NCBI GenBank assembly: GCA_900547765.1
Contig: URIA01000021.1
Span: forward strand, 1-35,274
Length of the DNA: 35,274 bases
DNA from: an uncultured Collinsella sp.
GTDB taxonomy: Bacteria > Actinomycetota > Coriobacteriia > Coriobacteriales > Coriobacteriaceae
Direction: 5' to 3'
Position numbers and translations under genes: made by a program. Each line of letters starts with the position of its first letter. Within the stretch, counting starts at the first letter, position 1. Below, one piece after another: positions 16,441 to 23,842 of the stretch. The notes beneath the pieces were generated by a model. The model was not told the origin of the DNA, ran no database searches, and saw only the letters and a program-made list of their open reading frames with translations.

Positions 16441-16457
16441 GTATATAACGTATATAC
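16441..16457. promoter_or_regulatory. GTATATA-N3-TATATAC dyad
   Basis: A perfect 7-bp inverted repeat centred on ACG, in the 173-base gap between the divergent HAD and larE genes. GTATATAC-type dyads are typical of GntR/HutC-family operators (for example TreR). No such regulator is adjacent, so its binding protein is unknown. Confidence 0.45.
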
Positions 16458-16553
16458 CATATTGCACTTTCGTTACACAGATAGAAGTCTTATGGCAAGT
16501 AACGCATTAGGATTATAGTTTTCGATCGAGTACTCAACGATAAGGAACGTTTC

Positions 16554-17432
16554 ATGATTTTAGACACCACGGCACCCGCAGAGGAGCTTCAAGACAAGCT
16601 ATCGGCGCTCGAACAGCTGCTTTTGGCATACGGGCGCGTGGCTATCGGGTTTTCCGGCGGCGTTGACAGCAGCTTTTTGGCCGCCGTATGCGCCCGCATC
16701 ATGCCTACCAATACCCTCCTCGTCCATCTCACCACGCCGCTCATCGGCACGCCCGAGCAGGCTTCGTTTGAGCAGTCCGTTGATGGACAAGCCAATGAAG
16801 GGGCGCATTTTAAGCTCCCCGTGCTCAATCTTTCGGTCGATCAGTTGCAGCTCCCCCAAGTAGCCTGCAACGATGCCAATCGCTGCTACCACTGCAAGCA
16901 CGCTGGCTTTACCGCCATCGTCAACCACGCCAAGTCGCTCGGCTTTCCCACCGTCATCGATGGCAGCAATGCAAGCGATCGCGGTGACTACCGCCCCGGC
17001 ATGCGTGCGGCAGAAGAGCTCGGCGTACGCTCACCCCTTATGGAGGTCGGCTTTACCAAGGACGAAGAGCGCGAGCTGCTGCGCGCATGGGGTTATCCCG
17101 TTTGGAACCTGCCGGCGGGAGCATGTCTTGCCACGCGCGTCCCCACGGGCGAGGAGCTTACGCGCGAGAAAGTCAATTTAATCCGCGCCTGCGAGGATTA
17201 CCTGCACGATCTTGATCTGGCACAGGTACGCGCGCGCTTGATCGGCGGCTGCATGCATATCGAGGCCGCACCCGCAGATGTCGCCAAGATTGCCACCCTC
17301 GGCGGTGCCGCCGTCGACGACAAGGGCAAGACCCCGCTGCCCGCCGTTATCAAGTCCGCGCTGCGCGAACTGGGCTGCGACCATATCTCCCCCGAGGTCA
17401 CCCCCTACATTCACGGCAACATGAATCTTTAA
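16554..17432 (+). CDS. larE: LarE-type sacrificial sulfur transferase
   Basis: A 292-residue PP-loop enzyme of the LarE family, which adds sulfur to the pyridinium precursor of the nickel-pincer cofactor of lactate racemase and related LarA enzymes. The ATP-binding PP-loop is FSGGVDSSFLA (33-43). Cysteines at 111 and 114 (RCYHCK) and 191 (GACLATR) match the three-cysteine form thought to hold a 4Fe-4S cluster; the single-cysteine form uses only the residue equivalent to Cys191 and sacrifices it. Length is normal. No larA, larB or larC lies in this window, so the partner enzymes must be elsewhere. It is divergent from the HAD gene. The family is secure; the cluster type is inferred. Confidence 0.88.
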   Translation: MILDTTAPAEELQDKLSALEQLLLAYGRVAIGFSGGVDSSFLAAVCARIMPTNTLLVHLTTPLIGTPEQASFEQSVDGQANEGAHFKLPVLNLSVDQLQLPQVACNDANRCYHCKHAGFTAIVNHAKSLGFPTVIDGSNASDRGDYRPGMRAAEELGVRSPLMEVGFTKDEERELLRAWGYPVWNLPAGACLATRVPTGEELTREKVNLIRACEDYLHDLDLAQVRARLIGGCMHIEAAPADVAKIATLGGAAVDDKGKTPLPAVIKSALRELGCDHISPEVTPYIHGNMNL

Positions 17433-17459
17433 GTTACGCCGTTTTACAAACGGCGTAAC
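17433..17459. repeat. 12-bp perfect hairpin, CGCCGTT palindrome copy 2
   Basis: GTTACGCCGTTT and AAACGGCGTAAC pair across TAC, directly after the larE stop codon, and could end that transcript. It is a relative of the hairpin at 62-85, with the shared flank ACCGCTCG. Confidence 0.65.
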
Positions 17460-17608
17460 CGCTCGGCGCTGCGCAGGCCCCGGGCACGACAATCTGACGT
17501 TCAACTTCACGGGCGCGACCAAAAGGTCAGCGCCCGCTTGTTTCACGTCACCTTACCGCACCCGGAGCCCGCTCGCTCGCATATGCTCAACCTGGACTGC
17601 GTTAACTG

Positions 17609-17670
17609 ACCTGTCAATAAGGGACAGGTTTATTTTGGCAGGTTTTATCTGGGGAAACGCAAATAGGGCC
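17609..17670. repeat. ACCTGCCAAAA palindromic element, copy 2
   Basis: It aligns over its whole length with 4171-4233, including GGGACAGG, TTTTGGCAGG and TTTATCTGG, differing at only a few positions. Here the left arm has decayed (ACCTGTCAATA), so the palindrome is imperfect. With the CGCCGTT hairpin and the terminator it explains much of the geneless 17433-17739. Confidence 0.7.
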
Positions 17671-17703
17671 GTGACACCCATACGGCGTCGCGGCCCTTTT
17701 CCT
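17664..17703. terminator. Terminator between convergent larE and PTS EIIA genes
   Basis: GGGCCGTGAC pairs with GTCGCGGCCC (one G-U) around an 11-base loop and is followed by TTTT on the plus strand. On the minus strand it lies 37 bases beyond the EIIA stop codon. Confidence 0.65.
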
Positions 17704-17739
17704 TGGAGAAGGATCAATTGATTGAACGGGATGACCGTT

Positions 17740-18192
17740 CTAGTCTTCGAGTCCGCTATTGATGAGCTCCGCAATCTCAACGGGATCGGTGCTCGCGCGC
17801 ACCTTGTCACGGAAGCCGGCGTCCATCAGCATCACGGCAGCCTTGGAGAGCAAGCGCAGGTGCGTGGTTCCTGCCTCGCCGGCAGGCACGTACAGCGCGA
17901 GCGCAACATCGACGGGCACACCATCGAAGCTCGGCCATTCAACGGGCTCGACCAGCTTAAGCACGGCAACGCCCGGCGTGTGGATCGCGTCGCTTTTGGC
18001 ATGCGGAACGGCAAAACCGGCGACAAGGCCGGTTTCGGCCTCGTTCTCGCGAGCAATGAAGGCGGCCTCTACGGCAGATGCGTCATCGGCAAAGCCGAGC
18101 TCGATGGCCTGCTCGGACAAATAATGCAGGGCGTCCTCGCGCGAGGCGGCGGTATACCCGATTGTCACTTGGTTGGCAGATACAAATCCCAT
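17740..18192 (-). CDS. PTS EIIA component, fructose/mannitol type
   Basis: A 150-residue soluble phosphocarrier of the PTS EIIA-2 (PtsN/FruA-A) family. It takes phosphate from HPr and passes it to the EIIB domain. The active-site histidine is His64 in GFAVPHAKSDAI; the following segment HTPGVAVLKL is also typical. Length is that of a free-standing domain. AAGGAAGG precedes the ATG at 18192, and only 11 bases separate it from the transketolase C-terminal gene, so it is the last gene of the operon. It should phosphorylate the EIIBC at 22264-23736, from which it is separated by four enzyme genes. Confidence 0.92.
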   Translation of the reverse strand: MGFVSANQVTIGYTAASREDALHYLSEQAIELGFADDASAVEAAFIARENEAETGLVAGFAVPHAKSDAIHTPGVAVLKLVEPVEWPSFDGVPVDVALALYVPAGEAGTTHLRLLSKAAVMLMDAGFRDKVRASTDPVEIAELINSGLED

Positions 18193-18203
18193 GGAAACCT
18201 TCC

Positions 18204-19142
18204 TTACAACACGGACCTGACCGCAGCTTCGATGCCGTCGGCGTCCAAACCGTACTTGTGCAGCAAATCGACCGCAGGGCCGGACTCGCCATACACATCG
18301 CGCACGCCGACGCGACGCATCGGCACCGGATGCTGCTCCGCGAGCACGCCGGCAACGGCCTCGCCAAGACCGCCGACAATCGAATGTTCCTCGGCGGTGA
18401 CCACGCGACCAGTCTTCTTGGCGCTGGCAACCACCAGGCGCTCATCGAGCGGCTTGATCGTGTGCATGTTGATGACCTCGGCATCGATGCCATCGGCAGC
18501 GAGCGCCTCGGCAGCCTCAAGCGCCTCGGCGACCATGAGGCCGCATGCGACGATAGTCACATCGGACCCCTCGCGCACGACCACGCCGCGACCAATCTTG
18601 AACTCATAGTCCTCGTGGTCGTTGATGACCGGCGTTGCCAGACGGCCGAAACGCATGTAGACCGGCCCCTCAAACTCATAGGCAGCGCGCACGCAAGCGC
18701 GAGCCTCGATGTCATCGGCGGGAACGATTACCGTCATACCCGGAATCGTGCGCATGAGTGCGATATCCTCGCAGCACTGATGCGTGGCGCCGTCTTCACC
18801 GACCGAGATACCCGCATGTGTGGCACCGATTTTGACGTTGAGGTGCGGATAGCCGATGGAATTACGCACTTGCTCGTACGCGCGGCCGGCGGCGAACATG
18901 GCAAAGGTGCTCGCAAAGGCGACGCGGCCCGTGGTCGCGATGCCGGCGGCAAGTCCCATCAAGTTGCTCTCGGCGATGCCGGCATCGTAAAAGCGCTCAG
19001 GATGAGCAGCCTTAAACTTACCCGTCTGCGTAGCGGCTGCCAGGTCGGCATCGAGCACTACAAAGTCATCGTGCTCATTGCCCAGCTCGACGAGCGCCTC
19101 GCCGTAGCTTACACGCGTGGCGACTTTTTTGACCTCTGCCAT
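18204..19142 (-). CDS. Transketolase, C-terminal subunit
   Basis: A 312-residue subunit carrying the pyrimidine-binding and C-terminal domains of transketolase, which moves two-carbon ketol units between sugar phosphates with thiamine diphosphate. YGEALVELGNEHDDFVVLDADL opens the pyrimidine domain (first part YGEALVELGNEHDDF, residues 14-28). Other marks are GIAESNLMGLAAGIA near 57 and GATHQCCEDIALMRTIPGM near 118-136. The C-terminal domain starts near 190. The transketolase here is split into two genes, as in many actinobacteria, archaea and firmicutes sugar operons; it is not a frameshift, because this gene has its own start. The ATG overlaps the TAA of the upstream half by one base (TAATG). 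Confidence 0.94.
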   Translation of the reverse strand: MAEVKKVATRVSYGEALVELGNEHDDFVVLDADLAAATQTGKFKAAHPERFYDAGIAESNLMGLAAGIATTGRVAFASTFAMFAAGRAYEQVRNSIGYPHLNVKIGATHAGISVGEDGATHQCCEDIALMRTIPGMTVIVPADDIEARACVRAAYEFEGPVYMRFGRLATPVINDHEDYEFKIGRGVVVREGSDVTIVACGLMVAEALEAAEALAADGIDAEVINMHTIKPLDERLVVASAKKTGRVVTAEEHSIVGGLGEAVAGVLAEQHPVPMRRVGVRDVYGESGPAVDLLHKYGLDADGIEAAVRSVL

Positions 19143-19972
19143 TAGAGCTCCTCTCCTGCTGCCGCGAGCTCGGCCATGGCCTGCTCAAACTGCTCGTCAT
19201 TGGGCGCCTTGCCATGCCAGCCAACCTGGTTCTCCATAAAGGAGACGCCTTTGCCCTTCACCGTCTCGGCGATGATAGCGACGGGCACGCCGGTCACCTC
19301 ACGAGCCTCGGCGAAAGCCGCCTCAATCTGTGCCATGTCGTTGCCATCGGCTAGCTCTATCACATGCCACTTAAAGGCGCGGAACTTGTCAGCGAGCGGC
19401 ATGGCCGAGTTGACCTCATCGATCGTGCCGTCAATCTGCAAGCCGTTGTGATCGACGACGGCAACAAGATTGTCGAGCGCATGGTTGCCGGCAAACATGG
19501 CCGCCTCCCACACCTGGCCCTCCTCGCACTCACCGTCGCCCAGCAACGTGTAAACACGGTAGCCGTCGCCCCAGTGCTTAGCGGCAAGCGCCATTCCAAC
19601 TGCAGCAGAGATGCCCTGACCGAGCGATCCGGTGGACATATCGATGCCCGGGGTGTCGTTCATGTTGGGATGGCCCTGCAGTCGGCTGCCAATATGGCGG
19701 AGCGTCTCGAGCTCTTCGACGGGAAAATAGCCGCGATTTGCCAACACCGAATACAGGCCCGGCGCCGCGTGACCCTTGGAGAGCACAAAGCGATCGCGAT
19801 CGGCCTTGTGAGGGTCGGCAGGATCGATATTCATTTCCTCAAAGTACAGATACGTCATGATGTCGGCAGCACCGAGCGATCCACCCGGATGTCCCGACTT
19901 GGCCGCGTGAACCGCAGTCACGACACCCTTCCTGACCTCATTGGCGACCTTCGCCAGCTCCTGGTTGGTCAT
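19142..19972 (-). CDS. Transketolase, N-terminal subunit
   Basis: A 276-residue subunit that binds the diphosphate of thiamine diphosphate and Mg2+. Features in order are HAAKSGHPGGSLGAADI (25-41), DRFVLSKGHAAPGLYSVL near 60-77, GHPNMNDTPGIDMSTGSLGQG near 99-119 and GDGECEEGQVWEA near 145-157. VVDHNGLQIDG completes the GDG-N motif. The start at 19972 is supported by AGAGAGGA; a longer reading to 20032 lacks this. It pairs with the C-terminal subunit, to which it is translationally coupled. In this PTS operon it likely processes the imported sugar phosphate with the transaldolase, though a general pentose phosphate role is equally possible if it is the only copy. Confidence 0.94.
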   Translation of the reverse strand: MTNQELAKVANEVRKGVVTAVHAAKSGHPGGSLGAADIMTYLYFEEMNIDPADPHKADRDRFVLSKGHAAPGLYSVLANRGYFPVEELETLRHIGSRLQGHPNMNDTPGIDMSTGSLGQGISAAVGMALAAKHWGDGYRVYTLLGDGECEEGQVWEAAMFAGNHALDNLVAVVDHNGLQIDGTIDEVNSAMPLADKFRAFKWHVIELADGNDMAQIEAAFAEAREVTGVPVAIIAETVKGKGVSFMENQVGWHGKAPNDEQFEQAMAELAAAGEEL

Positions 19973-20035
19973 ACGAATTCCTCTCTTGAGAACAACCCCG
20001 ACACCGGATGACGCGATGCCGGGGCGATCCACTCG

Positions 20036-20719
20036 TTAAGCCTGAGCGACGACCTTCTGCCAGTCAGCCTCAAAAGAGGCGAGGCCCTGGTCGGTCAGCG
20101 GGTGATGCAGGCACTTCTTGAGAGCGGCCATGGGCACGGTCGCGATGTCGGCGCCAAGAAGAGCCGCCTGGGTCACGTGGTTGGGTGTGCGGACCGAAGC
20201 GGTGATGATCTCGACAGTGTCGTCGACGTTCTTGCCGGTCCAGTCATAGTTCTTGATGCAGGTCACGACATTGTCGAGCTGCGAGATGCCGTCCTCGGCG
20301 ATGTCGTCAAAGCGGCCGACAAACGGGCTGATGTAGCGGGCACCGGCGTTGGCGGCCATCAGGGCCTGCGTCGGCGAGAAAACGAGCGTCATGTTGACAC
20401 GCACGCCCGCATCGGCCAGCGCGCGGCAGGCGGCGAGGCCGGCCTCGCAGACGGGGAGCTTGACCACGATGTTGGGGGCGAGGGCGGCAAGGCGCTTGCC
20501 CTCCTCGATCATGCCCTCGGCCGTGGTGGCGGTAGACTCGGCGGACACGGGCAGGCCCTCGCAGAGCTCGGCGATCTTGAGCATATGGGGCTCAAAGTCG
20601 GCAAGCTTACCGCCGGTCTTGGCGTACAGGGACGGATTGGTGGTGACGCCGGCAAGGCAGCCCCAGCTCTTGGCCTCGGCGATCTCGTCAAGGTTGGCGG
20701 TATCGATAAAGAACTTCAT
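20036..20719 (-). CDS. Transaldolase, TalC/FSA family
   Basis: A 227-residue class I aldolase of the small TalC/fructose-6-phosphate aldolase family, moving a dihydroxyacetone unit between sugar phosphates. It starts MKFFIDTANLDEIAEA and has GVTTNPSL (24-31), the Schiff-base lysine at Lys87 (VVKLPV) and SPFVGRFDD (131-139). Two positions separate the activities within the family: FSA has Gln and Tyr, true transaldolases Glu and Phe. This protein has Glu61 (SAESTATT) and Phe133, so I call it a transaldolase. AAGGAG supports the start at 20719. The following transketolase genes are 63 bases away. Two strong hairpins separate it from the upstream GatZ-like gene. Confidence 0.92.
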   Translation of the reverse strand: MKFFIDTANLDEIAEAKSWGCLAGVTTNPSLYAKTGGKLADFEPHMLKIAELCEGLPVSAESTATTAEGMIEEGKRLAALAPNIVVKLPVCEAGLAACRALADAGVRVNMTLVFSPTQALMAANAGARYISPFVGRFDDIAEDGISQLDNVVTCIKNYDWTGKNVDDTVEIITASVRTPNHVTQAALLGADIATVPMAALKKCLHHPLTDQGLASFEADWQKVVAQA

Positions 20720-20756
20720 GGTGCAAACTCCTTCGAAGGAATCCAAAACTCAAAAA

Positions 20757-20824
20757 ATAGGACAAAGGGGATGTCCCTTTGTCCTATGTGCCGGGCCTGC
20801 AGCTGGGACATGCCCCAGGCCCGG
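20757..20824 (-). terminator. Two hairpins inside the PTS operon, one terminator-like
   Basis: ATAGGACAAAGGG and its complement form a 13-bp perfect stem (20757-20787) followed on the minus strand by TATTTTTTG, a good intrinsic terminator. Just before it, GCCGGGCCTG and CAGGCCCGGC form a 10-bp stem around 20790-20824. Both lie between the GatZ-like and transaldolase genes. They may cut transcription or stabilise the upstream message. Confidence 0.75.
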
Positions 20825-20844
20825 CGTCGTGTAGGGAAAGCTAC

Positions 20845-22119
20845 CTAGTCCTCGAGAGCCTTCTCGATGCGGCTCGTGACGCCCTTGAGGTTAAGACCGA
20901 CGACGTACTGCTTGATCGGGCGCTTGATGTGCTCGATCACAAAGCGCTTGCCGTCGATGTCCTGAGCGGCGAGGTTGCGGTAGAGCTTCTCGACCTGCTC
21001 CTTGACCTCGGGATCGTTGAACGCGTAGTGGCCGGAGACATCCAGAATCTTCAGGCTGAGCTCGTCGTCGGCCAGAATGTCGTCAACCTGCAGGTTGACA
21101 TCGTCGCCAGTCATCCACTTGCGCCAGCGCTCGGTCTTGATAGCCTTGACCAGCAGCGTGTGATACAGGTCGGAGGGATCGTCGCACAGGCCGTTGTCGA
21201 CCAGAATCTGCTCGGTAGCGCAGAGCTTGAGGTAAGCGCGGGTCTCCTCGGTGCCATACTGCGGAGCAACGTTGGAGGCGGTCACGTGTGCCGGGATGTG
21301 CTCGAGCAGCGTCGCGTCGTCCAGGTAGTCGGCGTTGTGCTCCTTCAGGCCCACGCCATAGCGCTTGGCCATATCGGCGAGCTCGCGGGCGTTCTTAAAG
21401 TTGTAATGGCCGACCTGCTCGGTCCAACGGGTAAGCGTACCGGTCTGGCCGACGATAAAGGTGGGCATGGGGCAGCCGCGCTTCTCGAGCTCGGGCTGCA
21501 GCTGAGAAATGAACTCCTCGTACTTATCGGTAGAGGTCAAGCCACCATTGGTCTCCTCGGTACCGACCTCATAGGCAACCTCGGGCAGGTTATGCTCGCG
21601 ACGGTACTGCTCGAGGTAGTCGATAAGGTCAATCGTGCGGCGAAGCACCACGTCGAGCGGAATAACCTTGCCGATCTGATAGGGGTCCTTGGTGGGGTCG
21701 ACCATCAGCAGGTCAAAGCCTGCCTCCATGTCGGCGACAAAGGACTTACGGGCGAGCTCCATGGCCTCGTCCTCGGGCAGGTGGGCGTTACGCTCCTCGT
21801 CGCGCTGCCACGGACCGCCGTGATCGCGGCACAGGTAGTACGGACCGGTGTAACCCACCTCGTCGGCGACCTTCTTGATGTCGGCGGCAAAGCGCGTCTG
21901 GTCCCAACCGTTGACGTAGCCGGCGCCCATCTCGTCCATATCGACCTGGTTGCGGCTGGCGATAAACATGGGCGGGAAATCCTCGTCCTTGGCAAGCTCG
22001 AACACGGCCTGAATCAGGTTGGGGCTCATGGGGCCAATGCCGACCATGGTTGCGTGGTCGCCGCTATCCTGCAGCTTGAGCATGCCCTGAACGGCCTGGC
22101 GGATGGTGAGGTTGGACAT
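20845..22119 (-). CDS. GatZ/KbaZ-like protein (tagatose-bisphosphate aldolase subunit family)
   Basis: A 424-residue TIM-barrel protein of the family named for GatZ/KbaZ, the non-catalytic partners of class II tagatose-1,6-bisphosphate aldolase. Recognisable pieces include the N-terminal GDHATMVGIGPMSPNLIQA region, YLCRDHGGPWQRDEERN near 95-111, YEVGTEETNGGL near 178-189 and GLKEHNADYLDD near 256-267. No GatY/KbaY catalytic subunit and no tagatose-6-phosphate kinase is in the cluster. As I recall, some stand-alone relatives act as ketose or ketose-phosphate 4-epimerases. A C4 epimerase acting on the PTS product would fit this operon, but that is inference. GAAGGAG precedes the ATG at 22119. 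Hairpins lie on both sides of the gene. Confidence 0.85.
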   Translation of the reverse strand: MSNLTIRQAVQGMLKLQDSGDHATMVGIGPMSPNLIQAVFELAKDEDFPPMFIASRNQVDMDEMGAGYVNGWDQTRFAADIKKVADEVGYTGPYYLCRDHGGPWQRDEERNAHLPEDEAMELARKSFVADMEAGFDLLMVDPTKDPYQIGKVIPLDVVLRRTIDLIDYLEQYRREHNLPEVAYEVGTEETNGGLTSTDKYEEFISQLQPELEKRGCPMPTFIVGQTGTLTRWTEQVGHYNFKNARELADMAKRYGVGLKEHNADYLDDATLLEHIPAHVTASNVAPQYGTEETRAYLKLCATEQILVDNGLCDDPSDLYHTLLVKAIKTERWRKWMTGDDVNLQVDDILADDELSLKILDVSGHYAFNDPEVKEQVEKLYRNLAAQDIDGKRFVIEHIKRPIKQYVVGLNLKGVTSRIEKALED

Positions 22120-22184
22120 TTTGTTCTCCTTCTCCAGAGGATTTTTGACAAAAGTTCCCTGGGGCCCGGGTTCGAGCCCTTTCA

Positions 22185-22244
22185 GTGCGGATGGATTTTG
22201 TTGTTTAGGGGCGGTTGCACGGAGTCAAATCCATCCCTCCGCAC
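22185..22244. repeat. Imperfect hairpin between EIIBC and GatZ-like genes
   Basis: GTGCGGA + TGGATTT (22185-22198) pair with AAATCCA + TCCGCAC (22227-22244), 14 bp with a 4-base bulge. On the minus strand it follows the EIIBC stop by 20 bases. There is no clear T run, so RNA processing or message stabilisation is as likely as termination. Confidence 0.5.
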
Positions 22245-22263
22245 AACCGGAGTCCTTAAATGT

Positions 22264-23736
22264 TTACTTGGCCTGCTTATCGAGCGCGGGCTTCATGGCA
22301 ATCAGGATTGCAGCGGCGACCACGGAGCCGATCACGATGTCCAGGCAGAACAGCGCGACGTTGTTGGTGGCCAGGGCGACGATAAAGCCACCGTGCGGGA
22401 CGTAGCAGTCGATGCCCTGGAAGGCGGCGAGGGCAGCACCCACGGCAGAGCCGATGCAGATGCCGGGCAGGGTGTGGCCAAGGTCCTTGACCGCGAAGGG
22501 GATAGCGCCCTCGGTAATGCCGATGCAGCCCATGAACAGTGCGGAGATACCCATCTGGCGATCGGCGTCATCGAACTTGTTCTTGGCGATGAGCGCAGCG
22601 AGGCCACAGGCGATCGGGGGAATGGCGACGGCGACGCGGAACATGCCGTTGGGGCCATAGATGCCGGAGGCCATGATGGCCATGGTAAAGGTCGAAGCGG
22701 TCTTGTTGATGGGGCCGCCCATATCGAAGGCGGTCATAACACCAATGACCAGGCCCAGGACGACGGCGGAGCCACCCTGCAGGCTACCGAGCACGCTGGT
22801 GAGCCAATCCATCACGAAGCCAAGCGGCGTGGCCAGGATGTAGATGTAGGCCATGCCCAGGACGAGCGAGGTCAGAATCGGGATGATCAGGATCGGCATG
22901 ATGGTCTGGATGGTGTTGTTGACCTTCCAGGTCTTCATCCAGCGGACAAAGTAACCGCAGATGACAGCCATGATCATGGCGCCCAAGAAGCCGGTCGAAA
23001 CGCTGTTGCCGCTCGGGGTGACGACGGCGTTGTTGACCAAGTAGCCCAGGACAAAACCGGGGGCGAGCGCGGGCTTGCCGGCCATCGAGTAGGCGATGTA
23101 TGCCGCAAGCACCGGGATCATCATGGAGATGCCGGCCATGCCGATGGTGTTAAGACTCACCATCAGCGGGTTCGTAACCTCCATGCCGTTGGCGCCGGCG
23201 GTACCGGATGCCAGCGAGAAGGCGAGAAACACGCCGCCGATAACGACGATGGGGATAAAATAGGAAACGCCGGTATTGAATGCATTGAGCAGCGTCTTAC
23301 CAGGATCGGCAAAGATGGACTGCTTGGACGCCGGTGTCGGGGCCTGCGGGGCAGCGGAGACGGCCTTCTTCTCTGCCTTGGCCTCGGCCTTGGGCGCGTC
23401 AACGGCGCCGCCCGTCGCCTTGATGATTTCAACGGCCTGGTCGATAATCTTTACCGGATCGGCGATCACATCCGAGGTACCGACCTTCAGGAACTTGCCC
23501 TCGGCCATCTTCTGCTCAAAACGGTCCTCGTTCTCGACACCCACGTCGACGGACTCGAGCACCAGGTCGGCGGAATCCACGTCTTCCCGCGTCAGCTCGT
23601 TCTCGATACCCAGACCACCCTGAGCCTCGACTTTGCACTCGATGCCACGGGCGGCGCATTCATCCTGAATCGCCTTCTGGGCCATATACGTGTGGGCGAT
23701 ACCCACGGTACAGGCGGCAACGCCTACGATCTTCAT
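22264..23736 (-). CDS. PTS fructose-family permease, EIIBC
   Basis: A 490-residue membrane permease of the fructose-type PTS. Residues 1-100 are EIIB, with the phosphocysteine Cys9 in VAACTVGIAHTYMAQ; the family usually reads CPTGIAHTYMA. A flexible Ala/Lys/Pro linker (about 105-135) joins it to EIIC (about 140-490), with about nine membrane segments and PHGGFIVAL near 450. No EIIA domain is fused; the free EIIA is the last gene of the operon. The start at 23736 follows AGAGGGAAG; a longer reading to 23838 would run through the promoter. It is the first gene of the operon and is divergent from a LacI regulator. Fructose-family permeases phosphorylate ketoses at C1 or C6; the substrate here is unknown. 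Confidence 0.92.
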   Translation of the reverse strand: MKIVGVAACTVGIAHTYMAQKAIQDECAARGIECKVEAQGGLGIENELTREDVDSADLVLESVDVGVENEDRFEQKMAEGKFLKVGTSDVIADPVKIIDQAVEIIKATGGAVDAPKAEAKAEKKAVSAAPQAPTPASKQSIFADPGKTLLNAFNTGVSYFIPIVVIGGVFLAFSLASGTAGANGMEVTNPLMVSLNTIGMAGISMMIPVLAAYIAYSMAGKPALAPGFVLGYLVNNAVVTPSGNSVSTGFLGAMIMAVICGYFVRWMKTWKVNNTIQTIMPILIIPILTSLVLGMAYIYILATPLGFVMDWLTSVLGSLQGGSAVVLGLVIGVMTAFDMGGPINKTASTFTMAIMASGIYGPNGMFRVAVAIPPIACGLAALIAKNKFDDADRQMGISALFMGCIGITEGAIPFAVKDLGHTLPGICIGSAVGAALAAFQGIDCYVPHGGFIVALATNNVALFCLDIVIGSVVAAAILIAMKPALDKQAK

Positions 23737-23780
23737 TGCTTCCCTCTTTTCATAGAGTTGCGTGCGCAAGATACCGTTTG

Positions 23781-23792
23781 CGGAGGCCTCCG
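23781..23792. promoter_or_regulatory. 12-base perfect palindrome in EIIBC leader
   Basis: CGGAGGCCTCCG is fully self-complementary, 45 bases upstream of the EIIBC start. It could be a second repressor site or a small leader structure. Confidence 0.3.
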
Positions 23793-23819
23793 GAGCATCC
23801 CCTGCCGTTTGGACTTGCT

Positions 23820-23842
23820 GTCTTTTCGACAAGACCAATATA
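23820..23842 (-). promoter_or_regulatory. EIIBC promoter -10 with overlapping candidate LacI operator
   Basis: On the minus strand a TATATT -10 (23842-23837) is followed one base later by a 16-base dyad, GTCTTTTCGACAAGAC on the plus strand (23820-23835), symmetric at 14 of 16 positions and centred on TCGA. This is where LacI-type repressors commonly sit. No good -35 is visible. The rest of the geneless 23737-24151 holds a GTTATGCG direct repeat (23900 and 23913) inside GGTTA/TAACC ends. Confidence 0.45.

Noticed and set aside
18204..19972. Frameshifted transketolase
   Set aside because: The two halves meet at a TAATG overlap, end and begin at normal domain borders, and have family-typical lengths, so this is the natural split form.
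22164..22184. GGGTTCGAGCCC resembling a tRNA T-arm
   Set aside because: The flanking bases do not form a 5-bp T-stem with a 7-base loop, and no acceptor, D or anticodon arm can be drawn around it.
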